Counted from the first letter of the stretch, positions 26,120-34,797 are shown. The stretch: DNA of 64,000 nt from Tumebacillus permanentifrigoris (GCF_003148565.1 NZ_QGGL01000002.1:124001-188000); one strand, 5' to 3'. Notes: generated by a model not told the origin, from the letters alone. Made by a program: numbers and translations.

Positions 26120-26152
26120 TGCATTTCCTCCCTTAGTGCGGTTGGCGTTCGA

Positions 26153-26764
26153 CTAGCCGTGGAATGCCATCAGCGCAGCGACGCCCATGCCAGACAGCAC
26201 GACGAACAGGCCCATCAGAGCATATGCGGACACGCGTTGTGCACGCGGGCCGACGGTGACACCCCAGTGGATGAAGAAGCCCCAGAGACCGTTCGCCAGA
26301 TGGAACACAGCCATGACGGTACCGATGATCATGAACCAGTATTGCAGCGGGCTGGAGACGATCGAAGCGACCATGTCGAACGACGGATTGTCTCCGCTGA
26401 AACGAGTGGTCCAGAGGTGGTAGATGATGAAGATGAAAGTGATGACACCGGAAGTGCGTTGCAGGGTGAACATCAGGTTGCGACCCCACGAGTACTTCGA
26501 TGCGTTGTAACCAGAGGTGTACGCGACGTACATGCCATACACACCGTGGTACAGCAACGGCAAGAAGATGAAAACGAATTCAACAATCGGCAGGAACGGA
26601 ATGCTTTCCAAGATCCCAACCTTGTCGTTGAATGCTTCCGCACCCTTGGTTGCGAACGAGTTCGTGAACAAGTGAATGAACAAGAACAAAGTGATGGGTA
26701 CTACGCCGAGCAAACTGTGCAAACGACGGAACAGAAAGTCTCGGTTTACTTGTTGGTTTGCCAC
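26153..26764 (-). CDS. sdhC: succinate dehydrogenase cytochrome b558 subunit
   Basis: A 203-residue membrane anchor with five predicted helices and His residues for two b hemes (for example RLHSLLGVVPITLFLFIHL and VFHLANGLWGFFIHWG). The start is called GTG 26764 (MANQQVNRDFLFRRLHS) because AGGAGG is 7 nt upstream; an earlier TTG has no ribosome site. First gene of the operon, behind a TTGACA promoter and a leader stem-loop. Confidence 0.95.
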   Translation of the reverse strand: MANQQVNRDFLFRRLHSLLGVVPITLFLFIHLFTNSFATKGAEAFNDKVGILESIPFLPIVEFVFIFLPLLYHGVYGMYVAYTSGYNASKYSWGRNLMFTLQRTSGVITFIFIIYHLWTTRFSGDNPSFDMVASIVSSPLQYWFMIIGTVMAVFHLANGLWGFFIHWGVTVGPRAQRVSAYALMGLFVVLSGMGVAALMAFHG

Positions 26765-26777
26765 ATAAGATCCTCCT

Positions 26778-26805
26778 TCCAAAAATAGCCGTGTTCACAC
26801 GGCCG
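26778..26805 (-). other. stem-loop with short T run in the sdh leader
   Basis: The minus-strand leader contains AGCCGTGT-GAAC-type inverted repeat (GCCGTGT / ACACGGC) followed by TATTTTT, ending right before the sdhC ribosome site. It could attenuate transcription or shape the mRNA 5' end; the stem is short, so this is tentative. Confidence 0.35.
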
Positions 26806-26860
26806 TGCTACTGCGGTACGTGCAATCTATCACATACCCGATCCTACGCACGCTTTATAA

Positions 26861-26890
26861 ATTGTACTGTTTTGGCAGAAGCAATGTCAA
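26861..26890 (-). promoter_or_regulatory. sdhC: sigma-A promoter of sdhCAB
   Basis: Minus strand TTGACA (26890-26885), 18-nt spacer, TACAAT (26866-26861). A perfect palindrome CTGTCAA-TC-TTGACAG (26895-26910) lies directly upstream and overlaps no coding region. Confidence 0.7.
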
Positions 26891-27001
26891 GAAACTGTCA
26901 ATCTTGACAGAGTTCGACGTCGTTTGTCGAATCTCAACTGCGCAAACAATCTTTCAACCGATTCATCGAATTCCCAATATCCACTAGTATGGACAGAAAA
27001 G

Positions 27002-27028
27002 AAAAGGTCATGCCTCTGTAGCATGACC
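27002..27028 (-). terminator. terminator after hom
   Basis: GGTCATGC / GCATGACC hairpin followed by TTTTC on the minus strand, 25 nt after the hom stop codon. Confidence 0.8.
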
Positions 27029-27053
27029 TCCGCACACGAGCGTGTCGGGCGCG

Positions 27054-28427
27054 CTACAAAACATGCCGAACGGAGTCTGTCTCTTCGACAAGCGAAGAAA
27101 CAGGTTGCCTCCATTCTACACCCGGTTCAATTTCCCCTTCAACTGGCAGGAGCACCGCTGTGGTCGCTTCTGCCCCTGTTTTGTAGAGCCATTGTAGACT
27201 TACCCGTACTTCCTGCTCTCCTACGCCCCCAACCAACCAACTTTGCCTGACTGCACCATCTGCCAGTTGCACGGCCTCACGCGAGGCGACAAACGCACGC
27301 TGTGTCAACATCGCGGACAGCCACTCGACTTCGATCTGTTGAGCCGCCTCGGGGCGACAACAATACGAGACGTACCAAGCGCCCGGCTGCGTGTTCGGCT
27401 CATATACACCCTCGTTGACGATGCGCTTCCACACAGGGCGGCGGATCGCACTTTCGCCAGTCAGCAGCGCCGTGAGGTCCTCGATCACCGCGCTCGCTGT
27501 CGGGAACTCGCCCGCCCCACGCCCGGAGAACGTCAATTCGCCGACGACGTCCGCTTGGATCGTCACCGCGTTGAACACATCGTTGATGTTTGCCAACGGA
27601 TGTGATTTGGGCAACAGACGAGGGCGCACGGAGAGTTGCAGACCCCCCTGTGACTCGCGGGCGCTGCCGATCAACTTGATCGCATAGCCGTGCCGATCGG
27701 CCAGTTCGAGATCGGCCGCTTGCAAGGCGGTGATGCCTTCGCGCTCGATCTGCCTCAGATCGATTTTGGCATCGTAGGCGAGGTTGGTTAAGATCGCGAG
27801 CTTGTAGGCGGCATCATAGCCCTCCACGTCGCTCGTCGGGTCCGCTTCGGCATACCCAAGCGCTTTGGCGTCCTCGAGGATCTCCGCATACTCGCGCCCT
27901 GTGCGCGCCATCTCGGTCAAAATGTAGTTGCACGTTCCGTTGAGGATGCCAGAGATTCCCTTCACGCGGTTGGCGGTCAGATAGCCTTGCAACATGCGGA
28001 TGACCGGGATGCCCCCCGCTACGCTCGCTTCAAATAATAGATGAGCGCCGTGTTCCTCCGCGATGGCGAGCAACTCAGCGCCGTGCTTCGCCATCAGTTC
28101 CTTATTCGCCGTGATCACGTGGCGACCGGAGCGCAACGCCTGTGAGATCACCGTGTTCGCTGGCTCCAAGCCCCCCATCACCTCGATCAGCACGTCGAGT
28201 TCCCCGTTTAGCACATCCTCTGGGTTTTGCGTCAAGAGCGCGAGGTCGATGTCGAGCAAGCGCTCCTTCTCCAAGTCGCGCACGAGGATCGCCGTGACCT
28301 CCACTTCGTAGCCCGTGCGTTTTCGAATGGTCTCCCGGTTGTTCTGAATCGTCTTGTAGACCCCACCTCCGACCGTTCCCAAGCCCAAGATCGCCACGCG
28401 GACGCTGCCTTTTTTCTCAATTGTCAT
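27054..28427 (-). CDS. hom: homoserine dehydrogenase
   Basis: A 457-residue enzyme reducing aspartate semialdehyde to homoserine. GLGTVGGGVY is the NAD(P) site, EVMGGLEPA and ANKELMAKHG are typical, and GILNGTCNYILTEM with GYAEADPTSDVEGYDAAYKL holds the catalytic core. The C-terminal ~110 residues occupy the ACT position but are diverged and longer than usual. ATG 28427 lies inside the last codons of metX (11-nt overlap), so the pair is coupled and shares the SAM-I riboswitch. This commits homoserine mainly to methionine. Confidence 0.95.
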   Translation of the reverse strand: MTIEKKGSVRVAILGLGTVGGGVYKTIQNNRETIRKRTGYEVEVTAILVRDLEKERLLDIDLALLTQNPEDVLNGELDVLIEVMGGLEPANTVISQALRSGRHVITANKELMAKHGAELLAIAEEHGAHLLFEASVAGGIPVIRMLQGYLTANRVKGISGILNGTCNYILTEMARTGREYAEILEDAKALGYAEADPTSDVEGYDAAYKLAILTNLAYDAKIDLRQIEREGITALQAADLELADRHGYAIKLIGSARESQGGLQLSVRPRLLPKSHPLANINDVFNAVTIQADVVGELTFSGRGAGEFPTASAVIEDLTALLTGESAIRRPVWKRIVNEGVYEPNTQPGAWYVSYCCRPEAAQQIEVEWLSAMLTQRAFVASREAVQLADGAVRQSWLVGGVGEQEVRVSLQWLYKTGAEATTAVLLPVEGEIEPGVEWRQPVSSLVEETDSVRHVL

Positions 28428-29490
28428 CTCTCGATCCCTCCACTTGTTGTAAAAAACGCTTGACAATCTGCGACGTCTGCTGGCATTCGATCAGGAACGC
28501 ATCGTGTCCGTGCACAGAGCGAATCTCCGCGTACTCGCAGTCCACACCAGCCGTTCGTAGCGCCTCGTAGCAGGCGCGCTGTTCGACTGCTGGGTACAAA
28601 CGGTCACTGTCGATGCCAACCCAGAGCAACTTGGCTGTGATCCGCTGCAGAGCCGCTTGCAATCCACCTCGTCCGCGCCCGATGTCATGGTGATCCATCG
28701 CCTTCAGCAAGCACAGGTAACTGCCCGCGTCGAAGCGGTTGACCAACTTCTGCCCGTGGTGGTCGAGGTAGCTCTCGATCTGGTAACACTCGTCCCGAGC
28801 GGTCTCACGGCCGAAACGGTCCGCAAACAATTCATAGGAACGGTAGGTGATCATGCCGATCTTGCGCGCCAGAGCCAATCCTTGCACCGGACCCGTGCCT
28901 CCGTAGTAATCGCCGCCAGACCAAGCGGGATCGTTGGTGACCGCTGTGCGCATCGTGTCGTTATAGGCGATCGCCAGCGCGGAAAGCTGCTGGGCAGACG
29001 CGATCGGAATGCAGTGCCGGACGAATGACGAATAGCTGACCGCCCACTCGATCGCCTGCAAGCCCCCCATCGAGCCACCGATGACGAGGTGCAGCGACCG
29101 CACGCCAAGAGCTTGGAGCAAGAGATGTTGCACGTGCACCATGTCGCGAATCGAGATCGTCGGGAACGCACTTCCATAGGGCTTTCCACTCGCTGGGTTC
29201 ACCGACTGCGGCCCGGTCGAGCCGTTGCAACCGCCGAGCACGTTCGCACAGACCAGAAAGTAACGCGCAGTGTCCAACACTTGCTCGGGCCCCAACACGC
29301 CGTCCCACCAATTCGCGGCCTGCGCGTCCCCCGTCAACGCATGGCAGACCAGCACGGCATTGCTCCCGCTGGCATCCAATTCCCCATACGTCTCATAAGC
29401 GACGTCCACCTCATACAACACGGCCCCGCTCTCCAAGCGCAACTCCGGAATCTGCAACACGCGCGTGCGACACTGTTCGATCACCGTCAT
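28417..29490 (-). CDS. metX: homoserine O-acetyltransferase
   Basis: A 357-residue alpha/beta hydrolase. GGSMGGLQAIEW contains the nucleophile, DSDRLYP and VHGHDAFL provide the Asp and His of the triad, and NVLGGCNGSTGP is a MetX hallmark. It acylates homoserine, the first committed step to methionine. The SAM-I riboswitch and terminator lie in its leader. MetX proteins may use acetyl- or succinyl-CoA; sequence alone does not settle which. Confidence 0.95.
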   Translation of the reverse strand: MTVIEQCRTRVLQIPELRLESGAVLYEVDVAYETYGELDASGSNAVLVCHALTGDAQAANWWDGVLGPEQVLDTARYFLVCANVLGGCNGSTGPQSVNPASGKPYGSAFPTISIRDMVHVQHLLLQALGVRSLHLVIGGSMGGLQAIEWAVSYSSFVRHCIPIASAQQLSALAIAYNDTMRTAVTNDPAWSGGDYYGGTGPVQGLALARKIGMITYRSYELFADRFGRETARDECYQIESYLDHHGQKLVNRFDAGSYLCLLKAMDHHDIGRGRGGLQAALQRITAKLLWVGIDSDRLYPAVEQRACYEALRTAGVDCEYAEIRSVHGHDAFLIECQQTSQIVKRFLQQVEGSRDDN

Positions 29491-29520
29491 TCACCATCCA
29501 CCCTTTCCTTTGTTTGCATG

Positions 29521-29556
29521 AAAAAAGACCCCCACTTGTCGCAACAAGAGGGGGTC
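29521..29556 (-). terminator. riboswitch-controlled terminator before metX
   Basis: GACCCCCTCTTGT / ACAAGTGGGGGTC hairpin followed by TTTTTT on the minus strand, 31 nt before the metX start. It is the expression platform of the SAM-I element upstream. Confidence 0.9.
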
Positions 29557-29571
29557 CTGTATGTGTACAGT

Positions 29572-29700
29572 CCACCTCTTATCTGCCAGACAAGTCAAAA
29601 AAGTACCTGTCTGCTGGATTTAGCACCTCTTCGTCTGTGGGTACAGACGAGGTTGCCGGGCTTCTTCGGGCCAGTCCCTCCGCCGCTCTCGATAAGAGTT
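29572..29700 (-). ncRNA. SAM-I (S-box) riboswitch upstream of metX-hom
   Basis: Minus strand shows CTCTTATC ... GATAAGAG as P1, the conserved GCGGAGGGACTGGCCC and GAAGCCCGGCAACC blocks, then GAGGTGCTAAATCCAGCA. These are the S-box core elements in the right order. With SAM bound the downstream terminator should form and shut off metX-hom. Candidate -10 boxes (TATAAT) lie at 29706-29719. Confidence 0.96.
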
Positions 29701-29787
29701 TTTCAATTATAGAATTATAGTAAGATTTCAAGACTCCACAGCTCTAACAGGGTACGCTTGAGCGTCTCAAAATTATGCGCGCGTTTT

Positions 29788-30795
29788 CTAGAGCACCCTT
29801 GCGTCGAGACCAAGTTCGGTATGCAACGCTTGGAGCGACGTATGCGCACAACTCCGATCGACCAGACAGGAGATGCCTCGTTGAGTCGTGAAGGTGTCAT
29901 GAACGACGATGCCTGCTCGGTTGAAACAGTCAGACAAGTGCGCTTGCACGCTCGCGATGTGCGTGGAGTCGGTGACGACCACCGACACTTTTGCCACGTC
30001 CGGTTCCTGCAGATCGAGGTCGAGGGCAAGGCCGTAGACGCGGACATCCGCGTTGCAGGGCACTTCGCGCTGCAACAGCGTACCTGGGTCTTCATAATCA
30101 AAACTCGACCGCACGCGCACCGGCACCCCATGTCGGCGCGCCGATTCCACAGCCCGCGGGTGCAAAACGTTCGCGCCCAGCCGCGCCAATTCCCACATCT
30201 CGTCATAGGGAATCTCATGGATGCGCTTGGCAGCGGGCACGAGCCGCGGGTCGGTCGTATACACTCCGTCGACATCGGTGTAGATCTCGCAGAGATCGGC
30301 TCCAAGCGCGCCTGCCAGCGCCACCGCTGTCGTGTCCGAACCCCCGCGTCCCAGCGTCGCGATCTCCCCCTCGTCCGTCAGCCCTTGGAATCCGGCGATG
30401 ACCACGATCTTGCCTGTCGCAAGCTCTGCATGGACCCGCGTCGGGTCGATGCTCTGGATACGCGCTTGCCCATGCTCAGATTCGGCGCGGATGCCCGCTT
30501 GACCGCCAGTGAGCGAAACGCTCTCGAGGCCCAGCTGTTGAACAGCGATCGCCATCAGCGCGCAGGTGACTTGCTCCCCAGTCGAGAGCAACATGTCAAT
30601 TTCTCGCGCAGACGGATTCGCCGACAAGTGCCCCGCCAATTGCAAAAGTTCATCGGTGGCGTGCCCCATCGCAGAGACGACAGCGACCACTTGGTGTCCG
30701 GCCTGACACGTCTCCACGAGGCGGCGCGCCGCTTTTTGGATGCGATCTGGATTGGCGACAGACGTGCCGCCAAATTTTTGTACGAGCAATGACAT
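29788..30795 (-). CDS. aspartokinase isozyme lacking the first ACT domain
   Basis: A 335-residue aspartate kinase. The catalytic part is complete (VQKFGGTSVANPDRI, LLSTGEQVT, GRGGSDTTAVALAGAL, EIYTDVDGVYTTDPR). After about residue 245 it jumps to a single ACT-like segment (PDVAKVSVVVTDS to LQALHTELGL) that matches the second ACT of the neighbouring lysC product; the ACT1 region of ~60 residues is absent. There is no frameshift or leftover DNA, so this looks like an established deletion. It is governed by its own SAM-I riboswitch, so it probably supplies methionine. ATG 30795 after AGGAGGGG. Confidence 0.9.
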   Translation of the reverse strand: MSLLVQKFGGTSVANPDRIQKAARRLVETCQAGHQVVAVVSAMGHATDELLQLAGHLSANPSAREIDMLLSTGEQVTCALMAIAVQQLGLESVSLTGGQAGIRAESEHGQARIQSIDPTRVHAELATGKIVVIAGFQGLTDEGEIATLGRGGSDTTAVALAGALGADLCEIYTDVDGVYTTDPRLVPAAKRIHEIPYDEMWELARLGANVLHPRAVESARRHGVPVRVRSSFDYEDPGTLLQREVPCNADVRVYGLALDLDLQEPDVAKVSVVVTDSTHIASVQAHLSDCFNRAGIVVHDTFTTQRGISCLVDRSCAHTSLQALHTELGLDARVL

Positions 30796-30816
30796 GTGAT
30801 CCCCTCCTGAATTCGT

Positions 30817-30848
30817 AAAAAACCCCCACTTTTTATCAAAGAGGGGGT
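30817..30848 (-). terminator. riboswitch-controlled terminator before the second aspartokinase
   Basis: CCCCCTCTTT-GATA-AAAAGTGGGGG hairpin then TTTTTT on the minus strand, 22 nt before the start codon. Confidence 0.88.
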
Positions 30849-30865
30849 CCTATCAGCAAGGGTTC

Positions 30866-30996
30866 CGCCTCTTATCTCCCAAACGTGTCTACAACAAACA
30901 CGCTTGCTGGATTTAGCACCTCTTCGCTTGTGTGGGTAACAAACGAGGTTGCCGGGCTTCATCGGGCCAGTCCCTCCGCCGCTCTGGATAAGAGTG
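30866..30996 (-). ncRNA. SAM-I (S-box) riboswitch upstream of second aspartokinase
   Basis: Same core as the metX element: CTCTTATCC ... GATAAGAG P1, GCGGAGGGACTGGCCC, GAAGCCCGGCAACC and GAGGTGCTAAATCCAGCA. Loop sequences differ from the first copy, so these are two separate riboswitches rather than a recent duplication. Confidence 0.96.
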
Positions 30997-31013
30997 TGTA
31001 TTTAATTTCCTAT

Positions 31014-31043
31014 TTTGTACCACGAATGCAGGGTTCGTGTCAA
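31014..31043 (-). promoter_or_regulatory. sigma-A promoter for the S-box/aspartokinase unit
   Basis: Minus strand TTGACA (31043-31038), 18-nt spacer, TACAAA (31019-31014). It starts 6 nt after the lysC stop codon, so this unit has its own promoter. Confidence 0.65.
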
Positions 31044-31048
31044 GCGTG

Positions 31049-32287
31049 TCACTCCTTCAATCCGGAAACAACCGCTTCTGCAGCGCTGTCCAAACCATAC
31101 GCAGTGTGCAGGGATTTTACAGCCTCATGCGCGAGATCGCGATCGACGACGGTGGACACTTTAATCTCCGAAGTGGAGACCATCTTGATCGAGATGCCTG
31201 CGTCCGCCAGCGTGGCAAACATCTGCGCTGCAACGCCTGGATTGGAGATCATGCCCGCGCCCACGATCGAGACTTTCGCGAGGTTCTGCTCCACGGACAG
31301 TTGCACCTCCGGGAACTCCGTCTGCAACGTGGCGACGGTGACTTCGAGGTCATCTCCAGTGATCGTGAAGGAGATGTCCGATTGCTCGTCATGGACGACA
31401 GATGTGACGATGATGTCGACATTGACCGCGCGTTCAGCGAGCGATTGGAAGATGCGTTTCAGGTTGCCGGTGCGGCTGCGCACCCCGACCAAGCCGATTT
31501 TCACCACGTTCATGTCATGGGCGATGCCCCGTACAATTTTCCCTTGTTCCATTGTTGCGACCTCCTCTACTCGCGTACCTGGATTGTGATTGAAACTCGA
31601 TCGCACCATCAGCGCGACGTTGTACTGTTTGGCGTACTCGACTGCACGCGGATGCAGGACACCTGCGCCCAAGTTCGCCAGTTCCAGCATCTCGTCGTAG
31701 GAGATCGCAGAGATTTTGCTCGCGGCCTTCACCACGCGCGGATCGGTGGTGTACACACCGTCGACGTCGGTGTAGATTTCACAGAGATCTGCCTCAAGCG
31801 CCGCAGCGAGCGCGACCGCTGTCGTATCCGACCCCCCGCGTCCCAGCGTGGTGATCGATCCGTCCTCGGACATACCTTGGAAACCTGCGACGATCACGAC
31901 TTTGCCGTTTTGAATCGCTTCGTGGACATTCGCCGGGTCGATGTTCTGGATGCGAGCGCGACCATGCACCGCCTCGGTGCGAATGCCCGCCAGACCGCCG
32001 GTGAAGGAGATGCTATCCTGTCCAAGCGACTGCACCGCCATCGCGAGCAGCGCGATCGAAACTTGTTCACCGGTGGACAGCAACATGTCCATCTCTCGTG
32101 CAGACGCGTTGCTCGTCAGCTGACGCGCCAAGTCGATCAGGTGGTCGGTGGTATCGCCCATCGCCGACACGACGACGACGACTCCATGACCTGCTGCGGC
32201 CGTTTCCACGACGCGGCGCGCAACGCGTTGAATCCGTTCTGGGTTCGCCACAGAAGAACCGCCAAATTTTTGAACGATCAATGCCAT
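31049..32287 (-). CDS. lysC: lysine-sensitive type aspartokinase
   Basis: A 412-residue aspartate kinase phosphorylating aspartate at the head of lysine, threonine and methionine synthesis. VQKFGGSSVANPERI, STGEQVSIAL and GRGGSDTTAVALAAAL form the kinase domain, and two ACT domains follow (about 265-335 and 345-400). Start ATG 32287 with AAGGAGTGG upstream. A lysine riboswitch precedes it. As in B. subtilis it neighbours uvrC. An internal start giving a free ACT beta subunit is possible, near 31550, where MEQGKIVRG is preceded by GGAGG. Confidence 0.95.
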   Translation of the reverse strand: MALIVQKFGGSSVANPERIQRVARRVVETAAAGHGVVVVVSAMGDTTDHLIDLARQLTSNASAREMDMLLSTGEQVSIALLAMAVQSLGQDSISFTGGLAGIRTEAVHGRARIQNIDPANVHEAIQNGKVVIVAGFQGMSEDGSITTLGRGGSDTTAVALAAALEADLCEIYTDVDGVYTTDPRVVKAASKISAISYDEMLELANLGAGVLHPRAVEYAKQYNVALMVRSSFNHNPGTRVEEVATMEQGKIVRGIAHDMNVVKIGLVGVRSRTGNLKRIFQSLAERAVNVDIIVTSVVHDEQSDISFTITGDDLEVTVATLQTEFPEVQLSVEQNLAKVSIVGAGMISNPGVAAQMFATLADAGISIKMVSTSEIKVSTVVDRDLAHEAVKSLHTAYGLDSAAEAVVSGLKE

Positions 32288-32355
32288 CGTACTCCACTCC
32301 TTGTCTCTAGTCCCTGCTGACTGTCACAATCGAGATGAGCGGGTGGGCCACCTAT

Positions 32356-32398
32356 ACAAAAACAGCCGTAAGAAAGGACACATCCTTCCTACGGCTGA
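32356..32398 (-). terminator. riboswitch-controlled terminator before lysC
   Basis: AGCCGTAGGAAGGA / TCCTTTCTTACGGCT hairpin followed by GTTTTTG on the minus strand, about 70 nt before lysC. Confidence 0.9.
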
Positions 32399-32427
32399 TC
32401 ACAGACGTACGGCGTCCCTCGTCTCCC

Positions 32428-32632
32428 CAAGTTGTGAGATAGTCCTCCACGTGACGACGGGTTGAGGTCCGTCACGTGACAGTCCTGCACTTGTTCAATG
32501 CAGACCCAGCCTGAGGTAATCCGGTACCACCTCGGCTTCGGCGAATGTCCCTTTCCCTGCGATTCATCGAGATCCCGGTCTCTCCTCGCACGTACTCATG
32601 ATGTATTCGCGCCTCTACTCACCTCGTTGAGA
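32428..32632 (-). ncRNA. lysine riboswitch (L-box) upstream of lysC
   Basis: Minus strand carries GTGAGTAGAGGCGCGAA, GGGAAAGGGACA with CGCCGAAGCCGAGG, GGGTCTGCATTGAACAAGTGCAGGACTGTCACG and GGAGGACTATCTCAC. These are the L-box conserved blocks, in order, with P1 formed by GTGAGTAG and CTATCTCAC. It should terminate lysC transcription when lysine is plentiful. The 376-nt gap between uvrC and lysC is almost wholly this element. Confidence 0.96.
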
Positions 32633-32657
32633 GATGAGGATCTATGAAACTTCGGCT

Positions 32658-32687
32658 AGTATATCATGCTTGCGCCAAAAAACTCAA
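32658..32687 (-). promoter_or_regulatory. lysC: lysC promoter inside the 3' end of uvrC
   Basis: Minus strand TTGAGT (32687-32682), 18-nt spacer, TATACT (32663-32658). The -35 and spacer overlap the last uvrC codons and stop, and the L-box begins ~25 nt downstream. Confidence 0.65.
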
Positions 32688-34448
32688 GATCTCACGCGCC
32701 AACTTGTCACCGATGCCGGCTTGGCGGTAGTCCTCCACGGAGGCGGCCTTCATCGCCTGCACGGAGCCGAAGTGCTTGAGCAAGGCCTTGCGACGCTTCT
32801 CGCCCACGCCCGGAATGTCGTCGAGCACAGAGCGGAACGCGTTTTTCCCCTTGGTTTCGCGGTGGAACGTGATCGCAAAGCGATGCACTTCATCCTGAAT
32901 CCGCGTCATCAAATAAAAGCCCTGTGAGGTGCGATCGATCGGGATCGGCGTTGGGTCTTCGCCTAAAAATAGCTGCGAGGTGCGGTGTTTGTCGTCCTTC
33001 GCCAGCCCGCAGACCGGGATGTCGAGCCCAAGTTCGTTCTCCAACACGTCGAGCGCCGCGTTGATGTGCCCGCGCCCACCGTCGACGAGCACCAGATCCG
33101 GCAGGGGCTGCTGCTCTTTTAACAAACGGGTGTAGCGTCGACGGATGACTTCGCGCATCGAGGCGTAGTCGTCCGGTCCGACGACCGTCTTGATCTTGAA
33201 CTTGCGGTAGTCCTTGCGAAACGGTTGTCCATCGACAAACACCACCATCGCCGCCACAGCATCCGTTCCTTGGATGTTCGAGTTATCGAACGCTTCGATG
33301 CGGCGGGGAGCGGGAATCATCATCACTTCGCCAAGTTGTTCAATCGCACGGATCGTGCGGTTTTGGTCGCGCTCTTGCAGCTTGAAGCGTTCATGGAGCG
33401 CGATCTTGGCGTTTTCACAAGCCAGTTCGACCAGTTGTTTTTTGTCGCCGCGTTGAGGGGTTTTGACGTGCACGCCTTTTAACCACTCTTCCAGCACTTG
33501 TGCTTCCTCGCCTTCATACGGGAGCATGATCTCCTTGGGCAAGTCGGCGTTGTCGACGTAAAATTGCGTGATGTAGGACAGGAAGTCCTCGCGTTCTTCA
33601 CCGTGGTACGGGAAGATCTGGACATCGCGTTCGATCAATTTGCCTTGGCGCATGTAAAACACTTGCACGCACATATGCTCTTTGTCGGCGTAATAGCCGA
33701 AAATGTCACGGTCGACCGTGTCGGCCATCGTGACTTTTTGTTTCTCCATGACGCGCTCGATCGCCTCGATCTGGTCGCGCAATTCCTTCGCTCGTTCGAA
33801 GTTGAGGTTTTCTGCTTCCTGCATCATCTGCTCGCGGAGCCCATCCGCAATCTCACGGTGCCCACCGTTGAGGAACCGGGTGATCTCCTTGATCATCCCT
33901 TGGTAGGTTTCCGTTTCCACCTTGAACTCACAAGGGGCCACACATTGGTTGATGTGGTAGTAGAGACAGACTTTGTCCTTGAGCGTCTTGCACTTGCGCA
34001 ACGGGTACAGGCGGTCGAGCAATTTCTTGGTCTCATAGGCGGCCTGAGAGTTCGGATAGGGGCCGAAGTACTTGCCTTTGTCCTTGGCAACGCGTCGGAC
34101 GATTTCCAACTTCGGATGTTCTTCCCCGGTGATCTTGATATAGGGATAGGTCTTGTCGTCGCGCAACATGATGTTGTAGGGCGGTTTGTATTGCTTGATC
34201 ATGTTGCATTCTAGCACCAACGCCTCAACGACGGTGTTGGTCACGATGTATTCGAAGTCGACGATGTGCGAGACCAGCAGTTGGGTCTTGCCGTCGTGGC
34301 TCCCGGTGAAGTACGAGCGCACGCGGTTTTTCAAGACCTTGGCCTTGCCGACGTAAATGATCTCGCCATCTGCATTTTTCATCTGGTACACGCCTGGTTT
34401 GTCAGGCAGTAATTTTAGTTTTTCACGGATTCGCTCACGAAAGTCCAT
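32664..34448 (-). CDS. uvrC: excinuclease ABC subunit C
   Basis: A 594-residue nucleotide-excision-repair nuclease making the 3' and 5' cuts after UvrB loading. The GIY-YIG domain ([21 protein letters not shown]) starts near residue 15. A UVR region lies around 205-240, the RNase H-like UvrC domain around 370-540 ([29 protein letters not shown]), and C-terminal helix-hairpin-helix motifs ([19 protein letters not shown]). ATG 34448 has GGGTGAT upstream. Confidence 0.97.
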   Translation of the reverse strand: MDFRERIREKLKLLPDKPGVYQMKNADGEIIYVGKAKVLKNRVRSYFTGSHDGKTQLLVSHIVDFEYIVTNTVVEALVLECNMIKQYKPPYNIMLRDDKTYPYIKITGEEHPKLEIVRRVAKDKGKYFGPYPNSQAAYETKKLLDRLYPLRKCKTLKDKVCLYYHINQCVAPCEFKVETETYQGMIKEITRFLNGGHREIADGLREQMMQEAENLNFERAKELRDQIEAIERVMEKQKVTMADTVDRDIFGYYADKEHMCVQVFYMRQGKLIERDVQIFPYHGEEREDFLSYITQFYVDNADLPKEIMLPYEGEEAQVLEEWLKGVHVKTPQRGDKKQLVELACENAKIALHERFKLQERDQNRTIRAIEQLGEVMMIPAPRRIEAFDNSNIQGTDAVAAMVVFVDGQPFRKDYRKFKIKTVVGPDDYASMREVIRRRYTRLLKEQQPLPDLVLVDGGRGHINAALDVLENELGLDIPVCGLAKDDKHRTSQLFLGEDPTPIPIDRTSQGFYLMTRIQDEVHRFAITFHRETKGKNAFRSVLDDIPGVGEKRRKALLKHFGSVQAMKAASVEDYRQAGIGDKLAREILSFLAQA

Positions 34449-34485
34449 GTGGCGGATCACCCGCTTTCTAGTATCGTATCCCCTA

Positions 34486-34797
34486 TCATAGCAAATACGG
34501 GGTGATCAACTCCAGTAGCACTTTCTTGCTCTGCACGCCTACGATGCGCTCTACGACCCGTCCCTCTTGGAACAACAACAGAGTTGGAACGCTCAACAAA
34601 CCGTACTTGTGCACCAGTTGCCCGCAATGGTCGATGTCCACGCGGATGAGGGTGAGGAAGTCGGCTGTTTCTTGCTCGATCTGTGTGAGCACTTCCAATT
34701 GGTTGCTGCACGGGGGGCACCACGAGGCGTGAAAATCGGCGAGCACCACGCCGTGTTCAATCAGCGTTGCAAAGTTTTGTTCGGTCGCTTGCTTCAT
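34486..34797 (-). CDS. thioredoxin with CPPC active site
   Basis: A 103-residue thioredoxin fold protein. The active site is [13 protein letters not shown] rather than the usual WCGPC, and the cis-Pro loop is VPTLLLF. It sits where B. subtilis has trxA (next to uvrC). The Pro between the cysteines changes redox potential in other proteins, so this may be more oxidising than TrxA or a specialised paralogue. ATG 34797 (MKQATEQNF). Confidence 0.88.
   Translation of the reverse strand: MKQATEQNFATLIEHGVVLADFHASWCPPCSNQLEVLTQIEQETADFLTLIRVDIDHCGQLVHKYGLLSVPTLLLFQEGRVVERIVGVQSKKVLLELITPYLL

Noticed and set aside
29788-30795. Frameshift or pseudogene explanation for the short aspartokinase
   Set aside because: The frame is open throughout, both ends align with LysC and no leftover ACT1 coding DNA is seen, so an in-frame deletion is the better reading.
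29572-30996. The two similar ~130-nt blocks upstream of metX and the second aspartokinase as dispersed repeats or mobile element ends
   Set aside because: The shared parts are exactly the S-box core; variable loops differ, and each precedes a methionine-pathway gene with its own terminator.
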